Shown piece after piece: positions 16,864 through 25,278 of a stretch of DNA of 38,494 bases (position 1 is the stretch's first letter; each line of letters begins with the position of its first letter). The stretch covers positions 1-38,494 of the forward strand of contig RHMC01000058.1 of assembly GCA_003719395.1 (NCBI GenBank), read 5' to 3'. The DNA comes from Streptomyces altiplanensis (GTDB taxonomy: Bacteria; Actinomycetota; Actinomycetes; Streptomycetales; Streptomycetaceae). The notes below the pieces were generated by a model. That model made no database searches. It was not told the DNA's origin and saw only the letters and a list, made by a program, of their open reading frames with translations. The translations under genes were made by a program, and so were the position numbers.

Positions 16864-16881
16864 GCATGCTGAGACCGGCTG

Positions 16882-18144
16882 TCAGCGGTACAGCAGGTAC
16901 TCCCGGCGCACCGAGTCGAACGCCGCGAGGCCGGACCGCCAGGCGTCCACCACCTCGTCCGTCCCGGCGCCCGCGTCGATCATCGTGCGGACCCGTGTGC
17001 TGCCCGTCAGCTTGTCGATCCAGTTGTCGGCCCGCCACGCGAAGCCGCTCCAGCTCTTCTTCGCCGTCACGAGCAGCGCGATGCCCGTGCGCACCGGGTC
17101 GTACGCCTCCCGGTCGTGCACGTGCAGCTGTACGCCGCCGACGGTCTTCCCCTGGAACTTGGAGAACGTCGGCGTGAAGTACGCCTCGCGGAAGTGCACA
17201 CCGTCCAGCCCGGCGGCGTTCGCGGCCCGGGCCCACCCGTGGCCGACGCCCTCCGCGCCCAGCAGTTCGAAGGGCCGGGTCGTGCCCCGCCCCTCCGACA
17301 GGTTCGTGCCCTCGAAGAGGCAGGTGCCGGAGTACACCAGCGCGGTGTCGGGCGTCGGCATGTTGGGGCTCGGCGGCACCCACGGCAGACCGGTCGCGTC
17401 GAAGAAGTCGCCGCGCCGCCAGCCCGTCATCCTCACCGTCTCCAGCGCCACGGGCCGCGCCAGGAACTCGCCGTTGAAGAGCCGCGCCAGCTCACCGACC
17501 GTCATCCCGTGCGCCTGCGCGATCGGTTCGCGCCCCACGAACGTCGCGAACGCCTTGTCGAGCACGGGCCCGAGCGCGGCGCGCCCCGACACCGGGTTCG
17601 GCCGGTCGAGCACCACGAACCGCTTGCCCGCGAGCACGGCGGCCACCATGCAGTCGTACAGCGTCCAGATGTACGTGTAGAAACGCGCGCCCGCGTCCTG
17701 GATGTCGAACACGACCGTGTCCACGCCCGACGCCGTGAAGATGTCGGCGAGCGGCTGCCCGCTCTTCACGTACGTGTCGTACACGGGCAGCCCGGTCGCC
17801 GGATCGTCGTAGCGCCCCTCGGAGCCGCCCGCCTGCGCGGTGCCGCGAAAACCGTGCTCGGGCCCGAAGACGGCGGTGAGGTTCACCCGGTCGTCGGCGT
17901 GCATGACGTCCACGATGTGGCGCAGGTCCGAGGTGACGCCCGTCGGGTTGGTGACGACGCCGACCTTCTGCCCGGCGAGGAGGGCGTACCCGTCGGCGGC
18001 CAGCCGGTCGAAGCCGGTGCGCACCCGGAAGCGTCCGGGGCGGCCGGCGGCGGCCGAGGGGGCCGCGGCGGCGAGCACTCCGGCGGCCCCCGCTGCTCCC
18101 GCCGCCCCCGTGGCGGCCAGCAATCCGCGTCTGGACAGGCTCAT
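16882..18144 (-). CDS. NamZ-like exo-beta-N-acetylmuramidase (DUF1343, GH171), Tat-exported
   Basis: The 420-residue product from the ATG at 18144 has GGAGGTACGGGA as its ribosome site. It begins MSLSRRGLLAATGAAGAAG, a twin-arginine signal followed by an Ala-rich segment with likely cleavage near PSAAAG. The mature protein has the DUF1343 hallmarks VGVVTNPTGVT, LTAVFGPEHGFRG, VDTVVFDIQDAGARFYTY and LDRPNP. NamZ enzymes release N-acetylmuramic acid from the non-reducing end of peptidoglycan fragments. Tat export implies action outside the membrane on wall fragments. The downstream MHS transporter is on the same strand, but no MurNAc kinase or etherase is visible, so the recycling pathway is incomplete here. 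Confidence 0.9.
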   Translation of the reverse strand: MSLSRRGLLAATGAAGAAGAAGVLAAAAPSAAAGRPGRFRVRTGFDRLAADGYALLAGQKVGVVTNPTGVTSDLRHIVDVMHADDRVNLTAVFGPEHGFRGTAQAGGSEGRYDDPATGLPVYDTYVKSGQPLADIFTASGVDTVVFDIQDAGARFYTYIWTLYDCMVAAVLAGKRFVVLDRPNPVSGRAALGPVLDKAFATFVGREPIAQAHGMTVGELARLFNGEFLARPVALETVRMTGWRRGDFFDATGLPWVPPSPNMPTPDTALVYSGTCLFEGTNLSEGRGTTRPFELLGAEGVGHGWARAANAAGLDGVHFREAYFTPTFSKFQGKTVGGVQLHVHDREAYDPVRTGIALLVTAKKSWSGFAWRADNWIDKLTGSTRVRTMIDAGAGTDEVVDAWRSGLAAFDSVRREYLLYR

Positions 18145-18261
18145 TCCCGTACCTCCGTGATCGGCGCCGTCTGTCATGGTCACGCACGCTAGCGCGCGTG
18201 GCGGCCCCGGGGAACGAGGCGGGCACGGCGGGTTCGGGCCGCCTCACCCCTTCCGCCGGTC

Positions 18262-18280
18262 CATACCGACTGGTTAGTCT
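18262..18280 (+). promoter_or_regulatory. Operator site A of the acyl-CoA locus
   Basis: CATACCGACTGGT (18262-18274) occurs identically on the minus strand at 23843-23831 before the kinase-dehydrogenase operon. Here it overlaps a TAGTCT -10-like element (18275-18280), 36 bp before the SDR start. Core dyad: ACC-N4-GGT. Confidence 0.65.
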
Positions 18281-18315
18281 GCTGAGGTTGTCGGCAGGAG
18301 AGGCGGGCCTCAGGG

Positions 18316-19081
18316 ATGAGCCAGTTCCAGGACGCGGGAGTCGTCGTCACCGGTGCGGGAGGCGGCATCGGAGCCGCGCTCGCGCGCAGATTCGCGGCCG
18401 GGGGCGCACGCGTCGTCGTCAACGACCTCGACGCGCAGAAGATCAAGGCGATCGCCGACGAGACCGGCGCCACCGCCGTCGCGGGCGACGCCTCCGCGAT
18501 CGTCGAAGAGGCCCGTGAGGCGCTCGGCGGCACGGTCGACGTGTACTGCGCCAACGCGGGCCTCGCCTCGCCCGGCGACGCCTTCGCCGACGAGGCGGTC
18601 TGGGCCGCTGCCTGGGACGTCAACGTGATGGCCCACGTCAGGGCGGCCAGGGCGCTGCTGCCCGGCTGGCTGGAGCGCGGCAGCGGCCGGTTCGTGTCCA
18701 CCGTCTCGGCGGCCGGCCTGCTGAGCATGGTCGGCGCGGCCCCGTACAGCGTCAGCAAGCACGGCGCGCTGGCGTTCGCCGAGTGGCTCTCGCTGACCTA
18801 CCGCCACCGCGGGGTCAAGGTCCACGCGATCTGCCCGCAGGGCGTACGCACCGATATGCTGACCGCCGCGGGCTCGGCCGGCGAACTGGTCCTCGCGCCC
18901 ACCGCCGTCTGAGCCGGAGGACGTCGCCGAGGCGCTCTTCGACGGCATCGCGGCCGACCGTTTCCTGATCCTGCCGCATCCCGAGGTCGCCGGGTACTAC
19001 CAGGCACGCGCCGGGAGCCCCGACCGCTGGCTGGCCGGCATGAACCATCTGCAGCAGAAGTGGGAAGAGGCCGGCCGATGA
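18316..19081 (+). CDS. SDR family oxidoreductase, frameshifted near the C-terminus
   Basis: Reconstructed length is 254 residues. NAD(P)-binding TGAGGGIG is at 12-19, with N103, S131, Y144 and K148 (PYSVSKHG) forming the classical SDR tetrad. The literal frame stops at 18912, but the family continuation EPEDVAEALFDGIAADRFLILPHPEV follows immediately in the next frame; one extra base at 18907-18911 explains it. Its reconstructed stop overlaps the ligase start (ATGA), so the two are translationally coupled. It oxidises or reduces an alcohol/ketone, here probably a hydroxyacyl or oxoacyl intermediate. In the ACAD10/11-like scheme it would act on the 3- or 4-hydroxy/oxo function. Confidence 0.88.
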
Positions 19082-20779
19082 GCGGGACGACGAGCGAGCA
19101 GCCGACGGACGAGCGGCCGACGGGGGCGTCGGTCTACGCGGCCAAGCCCTGGATCGCCCAGCTCAGCGAGGCCCAGCGGCTGCCCGTGGACCCGCCGGCC
19201 ACCCTGCTGCACGCCTTCGCCGACGCGGTGGACCGCGCACCGGACCGCCCCGCCCTCGCCTACTTCGACGGCCGGCTGACCTACCGCGAGACCGACGCGC
19301 TCTCGGACTCCGTCGCGGGCCATCTGGCGGCCAGGGGCCTGCGGCGCGGCGACCGGGTCGCGGTCATGCTCCAGAACAGCCCGCACTTCGTCATCGCGCT
19401 GCTCGGCGCCTGGAAGGCCGGCGCCACCGTCGTACCCCTCAACCCGATGTACAAGTCGGCCGAGGTCGGCCACGCGCTCGGGGACTCCGAGGCGACCGCG
19501 CTGATCTGCTCGGACCGCGCGTGGGAGGCGTACCTGCGCAGCGCCGCCGCGGACTCGCCCGTACGCATCGCCCTCACCGCCTGCGAGCTGGACCTCCAGA
19601 CCAGGAACGACACCCGGGTCCTGAACTTCGAGCGGGTGGTGCCGCAGGCCCCGGACGCCGACGACCTGGTGACCGTCGCCCGCCAGGGCCTCGCCGCCCC
19701 CGCGGGCCGCGGACTCACCGCCGGCGACGTGGCGCTGATCAGCTACACCTCGGGCACCAGCGGCACCCCCCAAGGGCGCCATGAACGCCCACGGCGGGAT
19801 CATGTACAACGCCGAGCGCCAGCGCACCGGACACCCGGTGGCCGAGGGTTCGGCGTACTTCGCCCTGGCGCCCCTCTTCCACATCACCGGCATGGTCTGC
19901 GAACTGGCCGCCTGCATCGCCAACGCCGGCACCCTGGTCCTCGCCTACCGCTTCCATCCGGGCGTCGTCCTCGACGCGTTCACCGAGCACCGCCCCGCCT
20001 ACACCGTCGGCCCCTCCACCGCCTTCATGGCGCTCGCCGCCACGCCGGGCGTCACCCGCGAGCACTTCGCCTCCTTCCAGGTGATCTCCTCGGGCGGGGC
20101 CCCGCTGCCGCCCGCCCTGGTGGAGAAGTTCCGGGCGGGCTTCGGCCCGTACATCCGCAACGGCTACGGACTCACCGAGTGCACCGCGCCCTGCGCGTCC
20201 GTGCCGCCCGAGAAGGAGGCCCCGGTCGACCCGGTCTCCGGCACGCTCTCCGTCGGCGTACCGGGTCCCGACACCGTCGTGCGGATCGTCGACGAGAAGG
20301 GCGAGGACGTGCCCTTCGGCGAGCAGGGCGAGATCGCCGTCAGCGGCCCGCAGGTGGTCCCCGGCTACTGGCGCCGCCCGGAGGCGACCGCCGAGGCATT
20401 CCCCGGCGGGGAGCTGCGCACCGGCGACATCGGCTTCATGGACGAGGACGGCTGGCTCTACGTCGTCGACCGCAAGAAGGACATGATCAACGCGTCCGGC
20501 TTCAAGGTCTGGCCGCGCGAGGTCGAGGACGTGCTCTACACCCACCCCGCGGTGCGCGAGGCGGCCGTGGTCGGCGTCGCCGACGCGTACCGGGGGGAGA
20601 GCGTCAAGGCGTACGTCAGCCTGCGCCCCGGGGCCGAGGTGGCGCCGTCGGAGATCTCGGCGTACTGCGAGGAGCGGCTGGCCGCGTACAAATACCCGCG
20701 TGAAGTGGAGATCCTGCCGGAACTTCCCAAGACGACGAGTGGGAAGATCCTCAGGCGGGAACTGCGTTCCCGTTCCTGA
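19078..20779 (+). CDS. AMP-forming acyl-CoA ligase, frameshifted
   Basis: Reconstructed length is 566 residues from the ATG at 19078. The adenylate-forming P-loop SYTSGTSGTP(K)G is interrupted: a C6 run at 19766-19771 should be C5, after which the frame continues AMNAHGGIMYNAERQ. Later motifs are intact: NGYGLTECTAP, then TGDIGFMDEDGWLYVVDRKKDMINASGFKVWPREVEDVL, and the catalytic Lys in LPKTTSGKILRREL. It activates a carboxylic acid with ATP and CoA. It overlaps the SDR gene by 4 bp and is followed after 40 bp by the TetR gene, in one apparent operon. Acid specificity is not readable. Confidence 0.9.
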
Positions 20780-20784
20780 ACCCT

Positions 20785-20794
20785 CAACCGGTTG
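20785..20794. promoter_or_regulatory. Perfect 10-bp palindrome before the TetR gene
   Basis: CAACCGGTTG lies in the 40-bp gap between the ligase stop and the TetR start. It contains ACC and GGT half-sites like the operators at 18262 and 23831, though with no spacer, so it may be an additional weaker site. Confidence 0.35.
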
Positions 20795-20819
20795 TTTCGA
20801 CGAAAGGCAGGTGGCGGCA

Positions 20820-21413
20820 ATGGCCAGGACGACGGACGGGAGCGGTGTCCCCGTCCCCCAGCGACTGCTGGCCGCCGCCACCCGCCTGTTCGCCGAGCGC
20901 GGCTACGACCGCACGTCGGTGCAGGAGATCGTCGAGGCGGCCGGAGTCACCAAGGGCGCGCTCTATCACTACTTCGGCTCCAAGGACGACCTGCTGCACG
21001 AGGTGTACGCCCGTGTCCTGCGCCTCCAGCAGGAGCGCCTCGACGCGTTCGCCGACGCCGAGGCGCCGGTGGAGCAGCGGCTGCGGGACGCGGCGGCGGA
21101 CGTGGTGGTCACGACCATCGACAACCTGGACGACGCGTCGATCTTCTTCCGCTCCATGCACCACCTGAGCCCGGAGAAGGACAAGCAGGTACGGGCGGAA
21201 CGCCGCCGCTACCACGAGCGGTTCCGTGCGCTGGTCGAGGAGGGCCAGAAGGCGGGCGTCTTCTCGACGGCGACCCCGGCCGACCTGGTGGTGGACTACC
21301 ACTTCGGCTCGGTCCACCACCTGTCGACGTGGTACCGCCCGGACGGCCCGCTCACGCCGCAGCAGGTGGCGGACCACCTGGCGGACCTGCTGCTGCGGGC
21401 GCTGCGGCCGTAG
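20820..21413 (+). CDS. TetR family regulator of the acyl-CoA locus
   Basis: The 197-residue product begins MARTTDGSGVPVPQRLLAAATRLF. The helix-turn-helix is SVQEIVEAAGVTKGALYHYFGSKDDLLHEVY (about 38-68). The C-terminal ligand domain includes ASIFFRSMHHLSPEKDKQV, typical of acyl-CoA-responsive regulators close to mycobacterial/streptomycete KstR2- and FadR-like groups (family assignment by eye). It is the third gene of the SDR-ligase operon and is the likely reader of the CATACCGACTGGT sites. It converges with the acyl-CoA dehydrogenase gene. Confidence 0.92.
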   Translation: MARTTDGSGVPVPQRLLAAATRLFAERGYDRTSVQEIVEAAGVTKGALYHYFGSKDDLLHEVYARVLRLQQERLDAFADAEAPVEQRLRDAAADVVVTTIDNLDDASIFFRSMHHLSPEKDKQVRAERRRYHERFRALVEEGQKAGVFSTATPADLVVDYHFGSVHHLSTWYRPDGPLTPQQVADHLADLLLRALRP

Positions 21414-21449
21414 GGACGGCGGCCTTCCCGGCCCGTCCGGGAGCCGGGG

Positions 21450-21468
21450 CCTTCCCGGCCCGGGAAGG
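21450..21468. terminator. Hairpin in the TetR/dehydrogenase convergent gap
   Basis: CCTTCCC-GGCCC-GGGAAGG is a perfect 7-bp stem. CCTTCCCGGCCCG also occurs just before, at 21423-21435, so alternative pairings exist. It sits midway in the 114-bp gap between two convergent genes and probably serves both. Confidence 0.5.
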
Positions 21469-21527
21469 GGCGGTCGGGGCAGAAGCCCGCCGCAGGCGCA
21501 CCGCAGGCCCCGCCCCGCCCGCAGGCC

Positions 21528-22741
21528 CTACACGTACTTCTTCAGCTCGCGCCGTGCCAGCGACCGCTGGTGCACCTCGTCCGGCCCGTCCGCCAGCTTC
21601 AGCGTCCGCGCCCCCGCCCACAGCTCCGCCAGCGGGAAGTCCTGGCTGACCCCGCCCGCGCCGTGCAGCTGCACCGCCTTGTCGAGGATGTCGACGACCG
21701 CCCGCGGCGTAGCGATCTTGATCGCCTGGATCTCGGTGTGCGCCCCGCGGTTGCCCACCGTGTCCATCAGCCACGCCGTCTTGAGCACCAGCAGCCGCAG
21801 CTGCTCCACCGTCACCCGCGCGTCCGCGATCCAGTTGTGCACGACGCCCTGCTGGGCGAGCGGCTTGCCGAAGGCCGTACGCTCCACCGCCCGGCGGCAC
21901 ATCAGCTCGATCGCCCGCTCCGCCATGCCGATCAGTCGCATGCAGTGGTGGATCCGGCCGGGGCCGAGGCGGGCCTGGGCGATGGCGAAGCCGCCGCCCT
22001 CCTCGCCGACGAGAGCGGACGCGGGCACGCGCGCCCCGTCGAAGACGACCTCGGCGTGACCGCCGTGGGAGTGGTCCTCGTACCCGTACACCTGCATCGC
22101 GCGCCGGACCTCGACCCCCGGCGTGTCGCGCGGCACCAGGATCATCGACTGCTGACGGCGGACGTCCGCACCGTCCGGGTCGGTCTTGCCCATCACGATG
22201 AAGATCTTGCAGTCCGGGTTCATCGCCCCGGAGATGTACCACTTGCGCCCCGTGACGACGTACTCGTCACCCTCCCGCTCGATCCGGTCTCGATGTTCGT
22301 GGCGTCCGACGAGGCGACCTCCGGCTCGGTCATCGCGAACGCCGACCGGATCTCGCCCGCGAGGAGCGGCTCCAGCCACTGCTTCTTCTGCTCCTCCGAG
22401 GCGAACTGGGCGAGCAGCTCCATGTTCCCGGTGTCCGGAGCCGCGCAGTTGAGGGCCGTCGGCGCCAACTGGGGGCTGCGGCCGGTGATTTCCGCGAGCG
22501 GCGCGTACTGGAGGTTGGTCAGCCCGGCGCCGTACTCCGCATCGGGGAGGAAGAGGTTCCACAGGCCCTGCCGACGCGCCTGTGCCTTGAGGTCCTCCAC
22601 CACCTGCGGGGTGTCCCACGGCGAGGCGAGCTGCGCGCGCTGCTCGTGGGCGACGGCCTCGGCCGGGTACACGAACTCGTCCATGAAGGCGAGGAGTTTG
22701 GCGCGGAGCTCTTCGGTCCGGGCGTCGTATGCGAAATCCAT
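21528..22741 (-). CDS. Acyl-CoA dehydrogenase, ACAD10/ACAD11-like, frameshifted
   Basis: Reconstructed length is 404 residues. The N-terminal part (MDFAYDARTEELRAKLLAFMDEF... to ASSDATNIET) and the rest (RIEREGDEYVVTGRKWYISGAMNPDCKIFIVMGKTDPDG...) are in different frames. One missing C near 22285-22288 accounts for it. FAFAMTEPEVASSDATN-type motifs, the GRKWYISGA segment and the C-terminal DGPDEVHQRSLARRELKKY are characteristic of the long ACAD branch that pairs with aminoglycoside-phosphotransferase-like kinases. Instead of a catalytic Glu in a YEGT motif, this branch uses a DGPDEVH region; in ACAD10/11 and LvaC-type enzymes the reaction involves 4-phosphoacyl-CoA. It follows the kinase gene by 9 bp, in one operon. 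Confidence 0.9.
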
Positions 22742-22750
22742 GATGGTGCC

Positions 22751-23785
22751 TCAGCCTTCCTGGAGGGTGGTCAGACCGTGCTCGATGAAGATGGGCACGA
22801 GGTCGCCGATCCGGTCGAAGCCGGCGCCGACGGTCTGCCCGAGCGTGTAGCGGTAGTGGATGCCTTCGAGGATCACGGCGAGCTTGAACCAGGCGAACGC
22901 CGTGTACCAGGCGATGCCGGAGGTGTCCCGGCCGGACCCGGCGGCGTACCGCTCGACGATCTCGCGCGCCGACGGGTGGCCCGGGGCGCCGGACGTCGTG
23001 GAGACGGGGGAGTCGGGCAGGCCCAGCTCGGAGCTGTACATCACGAGCAGCCCGAGGTCGGTCAGCGGGTCGCCGAGCGTCGACATCTCCCAGTCGAGGA
23101 CGGCGTTGATCCGGTCGCCCGGGCCGCCGATCAGGACGTTGTCGAGCCGGTAGTCGCCGTGCACGACCGTGGGCGCGGGGGATTCGGGCAGCGAGCGCCC
23201 GAGCGTGGCGTGCAGCTCGTCGATGCCCGCCAGCTCGCGGTTGCGGGAGGCGTCGAGCTGCTTGCCCCAGCGGCGCAGCTGCCGGTCCAGGAAGCCCTCT
23301 GGGCGGCCGAAGTCACCGAGACCCACCTCCCCCGGATCCACGGCGTGCAGGGCGACGAGGGTGTCGACGAGCCCCAGCACGGCGCCGCGGGTGCGCTCGG
23401 CGCCCAGCGCGGCGAGCTCGTCGGCCGTGCGGTAGGGAACGCCCTCCACGAACTCCATGACGTAGAACGGCGATCCGAGGACCGACTCGTCCTCGCACAG
23501 CAGCACCGGCGCGGGCACCGGCACGTCCGTCGGATGAAGGGCGCTGATCACCCGGAACTCGCGCTTCATGTCGTGCGCGGTCGCCAGCACGTGGCCGAGC
23601 GGCGGCCGCCGCACCACCCACCGGGAGGCGCCGTCCGTGACGGCGTACGTCAGGTTCGAACGGCCCCCCTCGATGAGCCGTGCGCTGAGCGGTCCGCGCA
23701 CCAGCCCCGGCCGCTCGCGGTCGAGATGACCGCGCAGCCGATCGGGATCGAGACCTGGCGGGTGGACTGCGCTCACTGCGCTCAT
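22751..23785 (-). CDS. Aminoglycoside-phosphotransferase-like kinase, ACAD10/11 kinase-domain type
   Basis: This intact protein has 344 residues, with GGAGGTG 7 bp before the ATG at 23785. Kinase-like motifs: the glycine loop LIEGGRSNLTY (about 37-47), the VVRRPP strand with the ATP-contact Arg/Lys region, the catalytic loop HGDYRLDNVL (H209, D211, N216) and the metal-binding D of LDWEMSTLGDPLTDLG near 230. The EGGRSNLTYAV and DWEMSTLGDPL sequences match the kinase partner of ACAD-type dehydrogenases rather than drug-modifying enzymes. Inferred reaction: phosphorylation of a 4-hydroxyacyl-CoA, as for LvaA of the levulinate pathway. The CATACCGACTGGT operator lies 46 bp upstream. Confidence 0.92.
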   Translation of the reverse strand: MSAVSAVHPPGLDPDRLRGHLDRERPGLVRGPLSARLIEGGRSNLTYAVTDGASRWVVRRPPLGHVLATAHDMKREFRVISALHPTDVPVPAPVLLCEDESVLGSPFYVMEFVEGVPYRTADELAALGAERTRGAVLGLVDTLVALHAVDPGEVGLGDFGRPEGFLDRQLRRWGKQLDASRNRELAGIDELHATLGRSLPESPAPTVVHGDYRLDNVLIGGPGDRINAVLDWEMSTLGDPLTDLGLLVMYSSELGLPDSPVSTTSGAPGHPSAREIVERYAAGSGRDTSGIAWYTAFAWFKLAVILEGIHYRYTLGQTVGAGFDRIGDLVPIFIEHGLTTLQEG

Positions 23786-23825
23786 GGGGGCACCTCCGGG
23801 GGCGGACAATCGTCGCGCCTCATCA

Positions 23826-23846
23826 TGCCGACCAGTCGGTATGCCG
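23826..23846 (-). promoter_or_regulatory. Operator site B of the acyl-CoA locus
   Basis: On the minus strand CATACCGACTGGT (23843-23831) is identical to site A, and here it extends into a CCGAC-TG-GTCGG dyad. CATGAT just downstream could be the -10 of the kinase operon. The sharing of 13 bp between two operon promoters 5.5 kb apart is the main evidence for common control. Confidence 0.68.
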
Positions 23847-23877
23847 TCCAGTGTGCCGACGCGCCCCGAGACGGGGA

Positions 23878-24789
23878 TCACGCGTGGCAGGCGACCGGTT
23901 TCCCGCCGTTCATGACCGCCATGTCACCGAAGACGAGCACCGGATCGAGCGGCGAGCCCTCCGGCAGGCCGTCCAGTTCCGCGTACGCGCGGTGCAGATT
24001 GGCGACGAGCCGCTCGCTCTCGCGCAGTTCGGCGAAGGCCCCGGGGCCGGCCTCCTGGGCGGTCTCCAGCGGCGTACGCCCCTTGGCGTGCCCGGCCTCG
24101 GCGAGCTCGGCGACGTACGCAGACTAGCGTTCGGTCGCGTCGTACGCCGACGGGTCGGTGACGGGGCCGTGGCCGGGCACGACGGTGTCGGCGCCGAGCG
24201 AGCGGAGCAGGTCGAGCGCGCGCAGGGAGCCGCTGAGCGACCCCATGGGGAGGAAGGGCGTGCCGCCCTGGAAGACCAGGTCGCCGGTGAAGACGATCCC
24301 GTACTCCGGCAGGTGGACGACCGAGTCGCCGGTGGTGTGCGCGACACCCGGGTGGAGGACCCGCACCTCGGTGCCGCCCGCGTGGACGGTCAGCCGCTCG
24401 CTGTAGGTGAGGGCGGGGGCGGTGACGGTGATGTCGCCGAAGTCGTTGTGCGGCCACACCTGGTGCAGCTGGAGCCCGGCGGCCAGGACCTCGGCGCGGC
24501 AGGTGTCGTGCCCGACGACGGTGGCCTCGGGCAGGAAGACGCTGTTGCCGTAGGTGTGGTCGCCGTGGTGGTGGGTGTTGACGACGGTGCGGGGGAGCGG
24601 CGCGCCGGTCGCCAGGAGCGCTTCGCGCAGTGCGTGCGCGCGGCGCTCGGTGGCGGCGGTGTCGACGAGGAGGGTCGAGGCGCCGTCGCTGACGAATCCG
24701 GCGTTGTTCAGGCACCATCCGCCGTCCGGCTGGATGTAGGCGTGCACGTGGGGCGCGAGCCGGACGGTGTACGGGGCGGTGGCAGGCAA
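23878..24789 (-). CDS. MBL-fold metallo-hydrolase interrupted by an in-frame TAG
   Basis: The first 221 residues run from a TTG start at 24789 (MPATAPYTVRLAPHVHAYIQP) to ...SAYDATER. Zinc ligands are H73, H75, D77 and H78 in NTHHHGDHTYGN, later His/Asp residues lie in HPGVAHTTGDS and FTGDLVFQGG, and the VPGHGP motif is near 207. A TAG at 24126-24124 stops translation, yet the same frame continues for about 81 codons of family-like sequence (YVAELAEAGHAKGRTPLETAQEAG ... FGDMAVMNGGKPVACHA) to a TGA at 23878. Comparison suggests two compensating indels in about 24110-24126 rather than a true nonsense mutation. The hydrolase substrate is unknown. It is upstream of the kinase operon on the same strand. 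Confidence 0.78.
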
Positions 24790-24810
24790 TGGGGTTCCCC
24801 CGGTCGGTGG

Positions 24811-24823
24811 CCGAACTGGTCGG
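24811..24823. promoter_or_regulatory. Degenerate operator-like site before the MBL hydrolase
   Basis: CCGAACTGGTCGG differs from the CCGACTGGTCGG core of site B by one extra base and lies 22 bp before the TTG start. It is a possible third regulon site. The half-sites CCGA/TCGG are palindromic. Confidence 0.35.
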
Positions 24824-24888
24824 ACCGAGCCTGCAGCCCGCGCCCGCCCGGGGGAAGGGATCCCGGGTGCCGGACCGCGATCCCGTGC

Positions 24889-25185
24889 TCAGTGATCGTC
24901 CCAATGGCCGTCGTGAGCGGCGTGGCGGTGGCCGTCGTGGACGTAGTCGAGGTGGTCGCCGTGGGTGACGGCGCCGTGCCCGCAGTCCTGGCCGTGCTGA
25001 TGCGTGTGGCTGCCGTGCGTGATGTGATCCGCGGACTCGCACTCGTCCCAGTGCCCGGAGTGCTCGCGGTGCATGTGCCCGTTGTGCGCGTAGTCGGTGT
25101 GGTCGCCGTGCGGCACCGCGGTGTGTCCGCAGGCCGGTCCGTGCGTGTGCCCGTGGGTGGCGTGCTCCTGGTGGAGGGGGGTCAT
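24889..25185 (-). CDS. Histidine-rich metal-binding protein with two tandem repeats
   Basis: The 98-residue product begins MTPLHQEHATHGHTHGPACGH; the start at 25185 has AGAGGTG 8 bp upstream. It contains two roughly 40-residue repeats, each with HTHGPACGH or HTHQHGQDCGH, then (V/T)PHGDH or THGDH, DY(A/V)H(N/D)GH, and (S/D)GHWD. About a quarter of residues are His. This composition fits binding or buffering of Zn, Ni or Cu. There is no signal peptide, so it should be cytosolic. Homologues are common in streptomycetes, usually unannotated or misnamed as zinc transporters. I see no Zur box in the short upstream region. It stands alone between the MBL hydrolase and the DUF202 genes. Confidence 0.85.
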   Translation of the reverse strand: MTPLHQEHATHGHTHGPACGHTAVPHGDHTDYAHNGHMHREHSGHWDECESADHITHGSHTHQHGQDCGHGAVTHGDHLDYVHDGHRHAAHDGHWDDH

Positions 25186-25278
25186 CACATTCACCTCTGG
25201 TGCGGTTCCGGGTGCTTTGCGGTACTTCAAGGCTAGTCCCGAACGCCCGCTTCATCCGGGGCCGGGGCCGGAGCCGGG

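Noticed and set aside
22751..23785. Aminoglycoside resistance kinase
   Set aside because: The motif context (EGGRSNLTY, DWEMSTLGDPLTDLG) and the adjacent acyl-CoA dehydrogenase place it with ACAD10/11-type kinases, not drug-modifying enzymes.
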